A DNA stretch of 12,487 nt from an uncultured Pseudomonadota bacterium. GTDB taxonomy: Bacteria > Pseudomonadota > Gammaproteobacteria > Burkholderiales > Casimicrobiaceae. The translations under genes were made by a program, and so were the position numbers. Location: contig CALFEY010000227.1 of the NCBI GenBank assembly GCA_937958295.1, positions 1-12,487 on the forward strand. The letters run 5' to 3'. The notes beneath the pieces were generated by a model. The model searched no databases and was not told the DNA's origin. It saw only the letters and a list, made by a program, of their open reading frames with translations. Numbering within the stretch: the first letter of the stretch is position 1; every line of letters begins with the position of its first letter. Below, piece after piece: positions 6,467-12,487 of the stretch.

Positions 6467-7890
6467 GCAGTCGCCCTCCCCGCGGCGTCCCGCCCCGCGA
6501 GATAACCGAACGTCAGCGCCGGGCCAAGCGTAATGCCGGGTGCCGGATACGCGCCCTCCATCACCGAGTGCATATCGTTGCCGCAGGCGCACAGGCCGGC
6601 AATGATCTGCCCCTTCGCGTCCAGCACCCGAGCCTTGGCATCCGTACGGATCCCCGCGGCCATCCCGAGGTCCGCGGGCAGCACCCGCAGGGCATAGAAC
6701 GGCGCACGCTCGAGCGGCGCCACGCACGGATTGGGCGCGCGAGCGGCATCGCCTAAGTGCCGCTGGTAGGCATCCCCGCCCCGGCCGAACGCCGGATCGC
6801 GCCCATCGCGCGCACGCAAGTTGTAGACGTCGACGGTGTCGCGCAACCGCACAGCGGGAACGCCGATCGCCTGCGCCGATGCGTCGACCGACGCGCCGCG
6901 CCGCAGGTAGCCGTCGCGCACGTGCTGCTCGATGCCCCGGGTGAACGGGCGCACCCGCCCGAGTCCGTAGTGCCACAGGAAGCGGGCATCGCACAGGAGC
7001 CACGCGGGGATCGCGGTGGCGGAGGCACGCAACTGCGCGCGCACGAACTCGTGATACGAGACGGCTTCATTCACGAATCGCACGCCGCGGGTATCGACGG
7101 CAATGAGTCCCGGCTTGGCGCGATCCGCGACCGTGTGCGGGTACACGCCTGGCGTGCCATCGGCACGCGTGAAGGTCGACGCAGGCATCCAGAAGGCGCC
7201 ATCCGATGTTGGCGGGGTGAGAGATGCGCCGGCGGCGCGCAGGTCACGGCCGTGCGAGAGGCCGCCGGTGGCGAGCACCACGCCGCGCGCGGCCACGAGG
7301 CCCACCGTGGCGCCGTGGGCGTCGATCGCATTCACCCCAATCACCGCGCCATCGTGCGGACGCGGGCCGCCCACCCTCATGGCCGTGGCGAGGCTCACGC
7401 GCGTGCGGCGCAACGAGGCCAGCAGCCGCCCGGCGAGCGCATCGCCGAGCACGAGGGTGGTGCCGCGCGGCGCCCGCAGGCGCTCGTGTACCCGGCGCGC
7501 GAGCAGGCGCGCCACGTGCGCGGCGGAGCGCAAGGATCGCGTCGCCCGGCGCAGGTGGGGGATGTTCTGCCGGCTCACCATCATGCCGCCGAAAAGCAGG
7601 AACTCCGGCAACGGTGCGCGCAGCAAGGCAAAGTCGGCGCCGAGCGCGCGTGCGTCGAAGGCCACAGGCTCGAGGACGCGGCCGCCCAAGGTGGCGCCCG
7701 GAAGGTCGGGGTCGTCGTCAGGGTAGGTCGCCACCGGCATGAGGCTCACGGAAGTGTGCTGCTCGAGGTAACGGATCGCGGCATCGCCGTGGGCGAGGAA
7801 AGCGTCCAGCGGAACGGGATCGACATGGGGAACGGCACAGGAAAGATAGCGGCGCGCGGCGTGCTCGCAAGGCTCACGCGCAGGCGTCAT
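6463..7890 (-). CDS. 3-ketosteroid-dehydrogenase-like FAD flavoprotein lacking the N-terminal Rossmann segment
   Basis: The 475-residue product aligns by eye with the FAD-binding fumarate reductase / 3-oxosteroid 1-dehydrogenase family, whose members usually have about 560-580 residues. It starts inside the domain: DAFLAHGDAAIRYLEQHTSV (29-48) normally lies about 100-120 residues in. The dinucleotide-binding GxGxxG and following Glu are absent. Kept are the second part of the FAD domain (VVLATGGLSHG, 204-214), RFVNEAVSYHEF with Tyr279 where KstD has a catalytic Tyr, and EGAYPAPGITLGPALTFGYL (445-464), whose Tyr448 and Gly452 match the spacing of the KstD Tyr487/Gly491 pair. An in-frame TGA two codons upstream excludes a longer reading, and only 26 bases separate it from the TPP gene. 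It is either a deletion derivative or a protein working with another FAD subunit. The start codon lacks a good ribosome site. Confidence 0.72.
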   Translation of the reverse strand: MTPAREPCEHAARRYLSCAVPHVDPVPLDAFLAHGDAAIRYLEQHTSVSLMPVATYPDDDPDLPGATLGGRVLEPVAFDARALGADFALLRAPLPEFLLFGGMMVSRQNIPHLRRATRSLRSAAHVARLLARRVHERLRAPRGTTLVLGDALAGRLLASLRRTRVSLATAMRVGGPRPHDGAVIGVNAIDAHGATVGLVAARGVVLATGGLSHGRDLRAAGASLTPPTSDGAFWMPASTFTRADGTPGVYPHTVADRAKPGLIAVDTRGVRFVNEAVSYHEFVRAQLRASATAIPAWLLCDARFLWHYGLGRVRPFTRGIEQHVRDGYLRRGASVDASAQAIGVPAVRLRDTVDVYNLRARDGRDPAFGRGGDAYQRHLGDAARAPNPCVAPLERAPFYALRVLPADLGMAAGIRTDAKARVLDAKGQIIAGLCACGNDMHSVMEGAYPAPGITLGPALTFGYLAGRDAAGRATA

Positions 7891-7916
7891 GCCTCATGCG
7901 CCCCGGGGCTGTCATC

Positions 7917-9707
7917 TCACTCCGGCCGCCACGGCTTGCCGAAGAGCGGTTCCTTGTAGGGAATAGGAGGCAGCTGCCACGTCCCCGTCGACGGCGGCCG
8001 CACGTCGGCATCGATGTGCACGTCGATCACGCACGGCCGGCGATTCTTCACGGCCTGCTCCACTGCGCCGCGCAGGTCCTCGCTGCGGGTGACGGTCACG
8101 CCGTCGGCGCCGCGCGCGCGCGCCCACGCCGCGAAATCGGGGTTGTAACGCTCGCCGCCCGGTCCCTGCGTGCCCTTGTAGAACGCCGTGCCGAGCTCGC
8201 GCCCTTGGAAGAGACCGTATTGCAGGTCGCGAATGGCCGCCCATGCGAAGTTGTTCCACACGATCCACACGCACGGCAGGCCATACTCCACGGCAGTGGC
8301 CACGACGTAAGGCGCCATCATGAAGCCGCCGTCTCCACACACCGACACGCAGGTGCGCTCGGGGGCGGCGAGCTGGGCGCCGAGGATGCCGCACACGCCA
8401 AAGCCCATCGACGAGTAGCCCCAGCTGTTCAGCATGCTCTGCGCGCGCTTGGGCTTCCAGAACTGCATGAACCAGTTGTGATGCACGCCGGAGTCGAGCG
8501 AGAGGATGACGTCGTCGGGCAGCACGTCGGTGAGCGCCGCCACCACGTACTCGGGGCGAATCGGCGTGGTCACCATCGAGAAGGCGGGCCGGATGAAGGC
8601 CTCCCATTCCTGCTGCCAGCCGGCCACGCTCTCACGCCACGGGGCGTAGCGCGCCGCCGTGAGCTCGTTGCGCGTCGCTGCGGCGGCCAGGAGCTGCGCC
8701 GCGAAGACCTTGGCATCGGCGATCACGCCGAGCGTGGGCGGATAGTTGCGGCCGAGCTCCTGCGGATCGATGTCCACCTGCACAAGCTTCGTGTGCGGAA
8801 AATTCCACGAGTAGCCGGGATGCCACGTGGAGGAGCTGCGATCGTCGAAGCGCGTGCCGATGCACAGCACGAGGTCGGCGTGGCGTCCGGCCTGGTTGGC
8901 GGGATAGGCCCCATTGCGCCCGATAAAGCCGAGCGTGAGCGGATCGTCCGCGGGCACGCAGCCCATGCCATTGGGCGACGTGATCACCGGGATGCCGTAA
9001 CGCTGCGACAGCGCCGTGATCTCGGGCCCCGCTTCCGAAAGCGTGGTGCCCTGCCCGATGAAGAACACCGGCCGCCGCGCCTGCGCGAGCATCTCCACCG
9101 CGGCGGCAACGTCGGCGTCGCTCGCGCCCGGACGATGCGTTCCGTACACGTGCGAGAGCGCCGGCAGCTCGACGTCCTCTTCCTCCTGGAACACGTTGTA
9201 CGGGATGTCGAGATTCACCGGGCCGGGCCGACCGGTGAGCATGGTGTCGAAGGCCTGCCGCAAAGCGAGCGGGAGCATGTCGACGCGGCTCGGCTGGAAC
9301 GTACGCTTGACCACCGGCCGCAGCACCTGCGCGAAATCGGCCTGGTTGTGCGCATACAGCTCCTGGAACGGCGCGCGGTTGGCCTGGCTCGTGGGCACGT
9401 TGGCCGTGATGGCGAGGAAAGTCGACGAATCCGACAGCGCGGTGGCCAGCGACATCACCATGTTGGCCGACCCGGGCCCCGTAGAGGTGAGCGTGGCCAC
9501 CGGGCTGTGCTTCACGCGGAAGTAGGCGTCGGCCATGTGGCCGGCGCACTGCTCGTGACGCGGCGAGATGAGCTTCAGCTCGTCGCGCACCTCGTAGAGC
9601 GCGTCGAGGATGCCAACGTTGCCGTGGCCACAGATGCCGAAGATGTAGGGCACCTTTTGGCGGACGAGGTACTCGGCGATGAGCTCGCCGCCTTTGATCT
9701 TGGGCAT
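7917..9707 (-). CDS. Thiamine diphosphate-dependent enzyme, acetolactate synthase / 2-oxoacid decarboxylase superfamily
   Basis: The 596-residue product has the three-domain layout of the family. The N-terminal pyrimidine-binding domain carries FGICGHGNVGILDAL (23-37) and the catalytic Glu52 in PRHEQCAGHMADAY. The middle domain has FIGQGTTLSEAG (216-227) and the acetolactate-synthase-like IGTRFDDRSS (283-292). The C-terminal pyrophosphate domain has the TPP motif from GDG (458-460) to NN (485-486). It may decarboxylate a 2-oxo acid to an aldehyde or join two carbonyl units. No regulatory subunit gene (ilvN type) and no ilvC lies nearby, so branched-chain amino acid synthesis is unlikely. The aldehyde dehydrogenase gene just upstream fits aldehyde production. 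The ATG at 9707 follows GGAGA eight bases upstream and is 35 bases after the aldehyde dehydrogenase stop. Confidence 0.85.
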   Translation of the reverse strand: MPKIKGGELIAEYLVRQKVPYIFGICGHGNVGILDALYEVRDELKLISPRHEQCAGHMADAYFRVKHSPVATLTSTGPGSANMVMSLATALSDSSTFLAITANVPTSQANRAPFQELYAHNQADFAQVLRPVVKRTFQPSRVDMLPLALRQAFDTMLTGRPGPVNLDIPYNVFQEEEDVELPALSHVYGTHRPGASDADVAAAVEMLAQARRPVFFIGQGTTLSEAGPEITALSQRYGIPVITSPNGMGCVPADDPLTLGFIGRNGAYPANQAGRHADLVLCIGTRFDDRSSSTWHPGYSWNFPHTKLVQVDIDPQELGRNYPPTLGVIADAKVFAAQLLAAAATRNELTAARYAPWRESVAGWQQEWEAFIRPAFSMVTTPIRPEYVVAALTDVLPDDVILSLDSGVHHNWFMQFWKPKRAQSMLNSWGYSSMGFGVCGILGAQLAAPERTCVSVCGDGGFMMAPYVVATAVEYGLPCVWIVWNNFAWAAIRDLQYGLFQGRELGTAFYKGTQGPGGERYNPDFAAWARARGADGVTVTRSEDLRGAVEQAVKNRRPCVIDVHIDADVRPPSTGTWQLPPIPYKEPLFGKPWRPE

Positions 9708-9742
9708 TGCTTGATTCTCCGGTTGAGGCGCGCGTCGCGCTT

Positions 9743-11191
9743 TCAGGGCAGCAGCGTGATCATGCGCTCCTCGCTCATCTCGCGGATGGCATGGTGCGGT
9801 CCTTCGCGGCCGAAGCCGCTGTCCTTGGAGCCGCCGTAGGGCATGACATCCACGCGCGAGCTCGACGTCTCGTTGATGTGCACGCCACCCACTTCGAGTC
9901 GCCGCGCGGCGGCGAAGGCATCGCGCAGGCGGTTCGTGAACACGCCGGTGGCGAGGCCGTACGGCGTGGCGTTCACCCGGGCGATGGCCTCGTCGAGGGT
10001 ATCGAACGGCGCGATGCACATCACCGGCCCGAACACCTCCTGGCAGCCGAGGGGCGTGGCGTCGGACACGTCGGCAAGGAGCGTCGGCGGCACGACCGTG
10101 CCGCGCCTTTCGCCGCCGGCAAGAAGCCGCGCCCCCGCCGCGACCGCCGCCTCGATCCACTCGGCAATGCGCACGGCCGATGCCTCGCTGATCACGGGCC
10201 CCACCACTGTGGCGGACTCCCCCGGATCGCCGAAGGGAAGCGCCGCCACCATCGTCGCAAGCCGCGATTGCACGTCCTGCAGCCGCGAACGGTGCACGAG
10301 CAACATCTGCACGGACGTGCACACCTGTCCCGCCTTGCGGTAGCCGGCATTGACGACGCGCGGTAGCGCGGCCTCCAGGTCGGCGTCGTCGCACAGGATG
10401 CAGTACGCAATCGAGCCGAGCTCCATCTGTGTGCGCCGGAGCCCGGCGCGGGCCTGGATTGCCCGGCCGACGGTCGTGCTGCCCGTGAAGGCGTAGAAGC
10501 GTACGAGAGGCTCGTCGAGCAGCCACTGCGCGACCTCCGCCCCGCCGTGCACGATCGACAGCAGCCCCCGCGGCAGCCCCGCCTCGAGCAGCGCCTCCGC
10601 CAGCACGATCGCCGTGAACGGCGTGTGCAAAGAGGGCTTCAGCACCACGGCATTGCCGGCCGCCAGCGCGGGGCCCAGCTTGTGCATGACGGTGTTGAGC
10701 GGCGCATTGAAGGGCGTGATCGCGCACACCACGCCCAAGGGCACGCGCAGCGTGAAGCCGATGCGCCCGGTTTGTCCCGGCGCGCCTTCCATCGGCACCA
10801 TCTCGCCCCGGAAGTTGCGCGCCTCCTCGGCCGACAGTCGGAAAGTGATCACGCAACGACGCAGCTCGCCGGCGGCATCATGACGGGTGAAGCCCGCCTC
10901 GGCGCGCATGATCTCGATGAGCTCGTCGGTGCGCCGCTCGACGACCGCAGCGGCGCGGTCGAGGATCGCGCCACGCGCGTGACCGTCCAGCGTGCTCGCC
11001 CGGAACGCGCGCTCGGCCGCCGCCACGCACTGCGTCACCTGCTCGCGCCCGGGCACCTCCACTTCGCCCCACGGCACGTTGCGATACTTGTCGAGCACCA
11101 CGGCCCGTTGCGCGCCCGCTCCCCAGGCGCCATCGATCAGCAGGGCGCCGTGGCGCAACTCGGAACCTACACGGGAATGGGTTGTTGCCAT
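9743..11191 (-). CDS. NAD(P)-dependent aldehyde dehydrogenase
   Basis: The 482-residue product is a full-length aldehyde dehydrogenase that would oxidise an aldehyde to the acid in the cytoplasm. Visible motifs: TPFNAPLNTVMHKLGPALAA (159-178) with the oxyanion-hole Asn162; VVLKPS with Lys185; the cofactor loop FTGSTTVG (235-242); general base Glu257 in MELGS; and the catalytic Cys291 in AGQVCTS. The C-terminus has MPYGGSKDSGFGREG, also standard. The ELGS form in place of ELGG is common in the lactaldehyde/phosphonoacetaldehyde-like branch. A second ATG three bases upstream (11194) is possible, but AGGAG at 11203-11199 is seven bases from 11191 and only four from 11194. That ribosome site overlaps the SDR stop codon, so the two genes are coupled. 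The likely substrate is the aldehyde made by the TPP enzyme encoded next. Confidence 0.9.
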   Translation of the reverse strand: MATTHSRVGSELRHGALLIDGAWGAGAQRAVVLDKYRNVPWGEVEVPGREQVTQCVAAAERAFRASTLDGHARGAILDRAAAVVERRTDELIEIMRAEAGFTRHDAAGELRRCVITFRLSAEEARNFRGEMVPMEGAPGQTGRIGFTLRVPLGVVCAITPFNAPLNTVMHKLGPALAAGNAVVLKPSLHTPFTAIVLAEALLEAGLPRGLLSIVHGGAEVAQWLLDEPLVRFYAFTGSTTVGRAIQARAGLRRTQMELGSIAYCILCDDADLEAALPRVVNAGYRKAGQVCTSVQMLLVHRSRLQDVQSRLATMVAALPFGDPGESATVVGPVISEASAVRIAEWIEAAVAAGARLLAGGERRGTVVPPTLLADVSDATPLGCQEVFGPVMCIAPFDTLDEAIARVNATPYGLATGVFTNRLRDAFAAARRLEVGGVHINETSSSRVDVMPYGGSKDSGFGREGPHHAIREMSEERMITLLP

Positions 11192-11198
11192 CATGCCG

Positions 11199-11204
11199 CT
11201 CCTA
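11199..11204 (-). promoter_or_regulatory. Stop codon fused to Shine-Dalgarno (TAGGAG) between SDR and aldehyde dehydrogenase genes
   Basis: The minus strand reads TAGGAG at 11204-11199: the SDR stop TAG (11204-11202) runs straight into the AGGAG of the aldehyde dehydrogenase gene. The same hexamer occurs at 11941-11936 at the end of the cupin gene. Repetition of this junction suggests tight translational coupling along the operon. Confidence 0.6.
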
Positions 11205-11903
11205 AATGAGGCCGCCGTTGGGTTGCACGACCTGTCCATGCACCCAAGACGCCTTGTCCGAGGCCAGGAAGGCCACTACGGCCGCCACTTCGCGGGCTTC
11301 GCCCACGCGGTTGAAGGGACTCATCGCCGCCGAGCGTGCCTTGGCCTCGTCCGTCTTGCCGGCGCGGAAGAGGTCCGTGTCCACGGGGCCCGGCGCGACG
11401 GCATTGACGCGAATGCGGCGTGCCGCCAGCTCCTTGGCAAGCCAGCGCACGAGGCTCTCAACCGCCGCCTTGGTGGCCGAGTACGGACCGAGGCCGGCGA
11501 TTGCGTGGCGGACGAGCGACGTGGTGATCGCCACGATCGAGCCGCCCTCGGGAACCTGCCGCGCGGCTTCGGCCAGCATGTTGAAGGCGCCGACGATGTT
11601 CGTCTCGACAAGGCGCCGGAAATCATCGCGGTCGAACTGCGCGAGCGGGGCCGGCGGCACGCTGATGGCGGCGTTGGCCACCACCACGCCGGGCGCGCGG
11701 CCGAAATCGCGTCGCACGTCGGCGAATACTTCCGCCACGGCGGTCGCATCGGCGACGTCGGCCCGGTATGCCCGGGGACCGCCGGAGGGGGCAGAGGAGA
11801 CGTAGGTGCAGGCCACGTCGCAGCCGTCCGCGGAGAGCGCCTGCACGCAGGCGGCGCCGATGCCGCGGGTGCCCCCAAATACGAGGGCGAGGGGTCTTGT
11901 CAT
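11202..11903 (-). CDS. Short-chain dehydrogenase/reductase (SDR)
   Basis: The 233-residue product is a classical SDR: nucleotide-binding GGTRGIG (10-16), NAAIS in place of NAG (77-81), Asn102, Ser129 in ITTSL, and the catalytic YSATK (Tyr141, Lys145). VNAVAPGPVDTDL (166-178) and the ending VVQPNGGLI are also typical. After the nucleotide-binding strand, CTYVSS has no acidic residue, hinting at NADP(H) use. It interconverts a hydroxyl and a keto group; the substrate is unknown but it could feed a 2-oxo acid to the TPP enzyme. ATG at 11903 gives a normal N-terminus. A GTG at 11930 is a real alternative, adding nine residues, because AGGAG at 11940-11936 lies five bases before it, fused to the cupin stop codon. 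Confidence 0.88.
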   Translation of the reverse strand: MTRPLALVFGGTRGIGAACVQALSADGCDVACTYVSSAPSGGPRAYRADVADATAVAEVFADVRRDFGRAPGVVVANAAISVPPAPLAQFDRDDFRRLVETNIVGAFNMLAEAARQVPEGGSIVAITTSLVRHAIAGLGPYSATKAAVESLVRWLAKELAARRIRVNAVAPGPVDTDLFRAGKTDEAKARSAAMSPFNRVGEAREVAAVVAFLASDKASWVHGQVVQPNGGLI

Positions 11904-11938
11904 GTCCAGGTTGCTTTCCTGCTGCGCCACACGCGCTC

Positions 11939-12331
11939 CTAGCGCGGCAGCTCGTCGTCGTGGGCCGGGGTGGTGACCACGAAGAACACGAGTCCGTCGA
12001 GGCCGGTGTTGGTGAAGCTGTGCCGCACGCCGGGCGGCACATAGACGTAGTCGTGCGCGCGCATGAGGTGGGAGGCGTCGTCGAGCGTGAGCACGCCTTC
12101 CCCTTCGAGCACGTAGTACACCTGCTCCTGCACCTTGTGCACGTGCTCTTCGACGTACCCCATCGGCGCGTAACGCGAGATGCGGAAGTCGACACGCGGC
12201 GAGCCCGAGTTGTCCGGCGACACGAGCGGCTTGGACAGCGCGCCGCCGAAGTGGCCCGGGAACTGTTGCCACGGCACGCGAGCCATCTGTTCGACGAACG
12301 CCCGCAGCGGGGGCTTCGAGGTCGCTTCCAT
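11939..12331 (-). CDS. Small single-domain cupin protein
   Basis: The 130-residue product has both cupin motifs. Motif 1 is EEHVHKVQEQVYYVLEGEG (61-79), giving metal ligands His63, His65 and Glu69; motif 2 is YVYVPPGVRHSFTNTG (95-110), giving His104 and Asn108. A mononuclear Fe, Mn or Zn site is therefore expected. Such proteins act as dioxygenases, isomerases, lyases or small-molecule binders, and the sequence alone does not decide. ATG at 12331 is preferred over an ATG at 12385 because AAGGA lies about seven bases upstream and the extra residues have no cupin character. It is the first visible gene of the minus-strand operon, 35 bases before the SDR gene. Confidence 0.85.
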   Translation of the reverse strand: MEATSKPPLRAFVEQMARVPWQQFPGHFGGALSKPLVSPDNSGSPRVDFRISRYAPMGYVEEHVHKVQEQVYYVLEGEGVLTLDDASHLMRAHDYVYVPPGVRHSFTNTGLDGLVFFVVTTPAHDDELPR

Positions 12332-12351
12332 TGCCAATCCTTTGTGTCGAT

Positions 12352-12437
12352 TCGAGGGGACCACCACGGGAGTCTCGCGCCCCACCGCGCGCCCGCGGCG
12401 CGGACACGTGTGGGATGGGCAACGGTGGTCCCGTCGA
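12352..12437. repeat. Inverted repeat upstream of the cupin operon
   Basis: TCGAGGGGACCACC (12352-12365) and GGTGGTCCCGTCGA (12424-12437) are inverted copies, 13 of 14 bases paired, around a 58-base centre. The centre includes the 8-bp palindrome ACACGTGT (12404-12411). It lies just before the first gene of the minus-strand operon. It could be a paired operator or a leader stem, but GC-rich chance pairing is possible. The 156 bases from 12332 to 12487 hold no recognisable gene and no convincing -10 or -35 elements. Confidence 0.35.
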
Positions 12438-12487
12438 GCCCCGGTGCGCCGCCTGGCCTTGTGGACACTGCCGTCGCGCCCGTCCCC

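Noticed and set aside
7896..9839. Plus-strand open frame of 647 codons, and a similar one at 4940-6505
   Set aside because: Both are antisense to genes with clear motifs (the TPP enzyme; TcuA), and their products are low-complexity Arg/His/Glu-rich.
7917..10856. TPP enzyme read as a 979-residue fusion with an N-terminal extension
   Set aside because: The extension runs through the aldehyde dehydrogenase gene in the wrong frame. The ATG at 9707 has a good ribosome site and starts exactly at the family's usual N-terminus.
11939..12385. Cupin gene starting at ATG 12385
   Set aside because: The added 18 residues have no cupin features and the start lacks a ribosome site, unlike ATG 12331.
1..12487. 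CRISPR, tRNA, insertion sequence or defence system
   Set aside because: No spaced direct repeats, cloverleaf sequence, transposase, integrase or nuclease-like gene was seen; gene content is metabolic throughout.

Overview
The window is very GC-rich (clearly above 60% by eye, with third codon positions almost all G or C). Gene density is high and the genes are typical proteobacterial catabolic ones. TcuAB homologues, a TetR-controlled side branch and the codon style suggest a betaproteobacterium (Burkholderiales-like). This is inference: no rRNA or other marker gene is present. I see no tRNA, rRNA, CRISPR array, insertion sequence or phage gene.

Layout. Left part (1-3827): a TetR-family regulator on the minus strand, cut by the left edge, is divergent from a plus-strand pair. 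The pair is a 4-hydroxyphenylacetate 3-hydroxylase / 4-hydroxybutyryl-CoA dehydratase superfamily protein and a DHA2-type (14-helix) MFS transporter. The 75-base divergent region holds a perfect 8+1+8 palindrome overlapping good promoter elements in both directions, so the regulator probably controls itself and the pair. Two perfect hairpins fill the gap between the hydroxylase-like gene and the transporter, and the second buries the transporter's ribosome-binding site. Right part (3874-12331): seven minus-strand genes, tightly spaced or overlapping, read right to left as a probable operon. They encode a small cupin, an SDR oxidoreductase, an aldehyde dehydrogenase, a TPP-dependent enzyme of the acetolactate synthase / 2-oxoacid decarboxylase superfamily, a 3-ketosteroid-dehydrogenase-like flavoprotein lacking its N-terminal FAD Rossmann segment, TcuA-like flavoprotein and TcuB-like Fe-S membrane protein. 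The two transcription units converge at 3828-3873.

How the genes may work together (inference). TcuA removes electrons from a carbon-carbon bond of a carboxylic acid and TcuB passes them to the membrane quinone pool. The SDR, TPP enzyme and aldehyde dehydrogenase would suit oxidation of an alcohol to a 2-oxo acid, decarboxylation (or carboligation) to an aldehyde, and oxidation to an acid. The usual tricarballylate partners (a TcuC-type transporter and a LysR-type TcuR) are not here, so the substrate is probably not simply tricarballylate. The most unusual points are the TcuAB electron module placed inside a TPP/aldehyde catabolic operon, the truncated second flavoprotein beside it, the hydroxylase-family protein with apparently altered cluster-ligand positions, and the hairpin-gated transporter.
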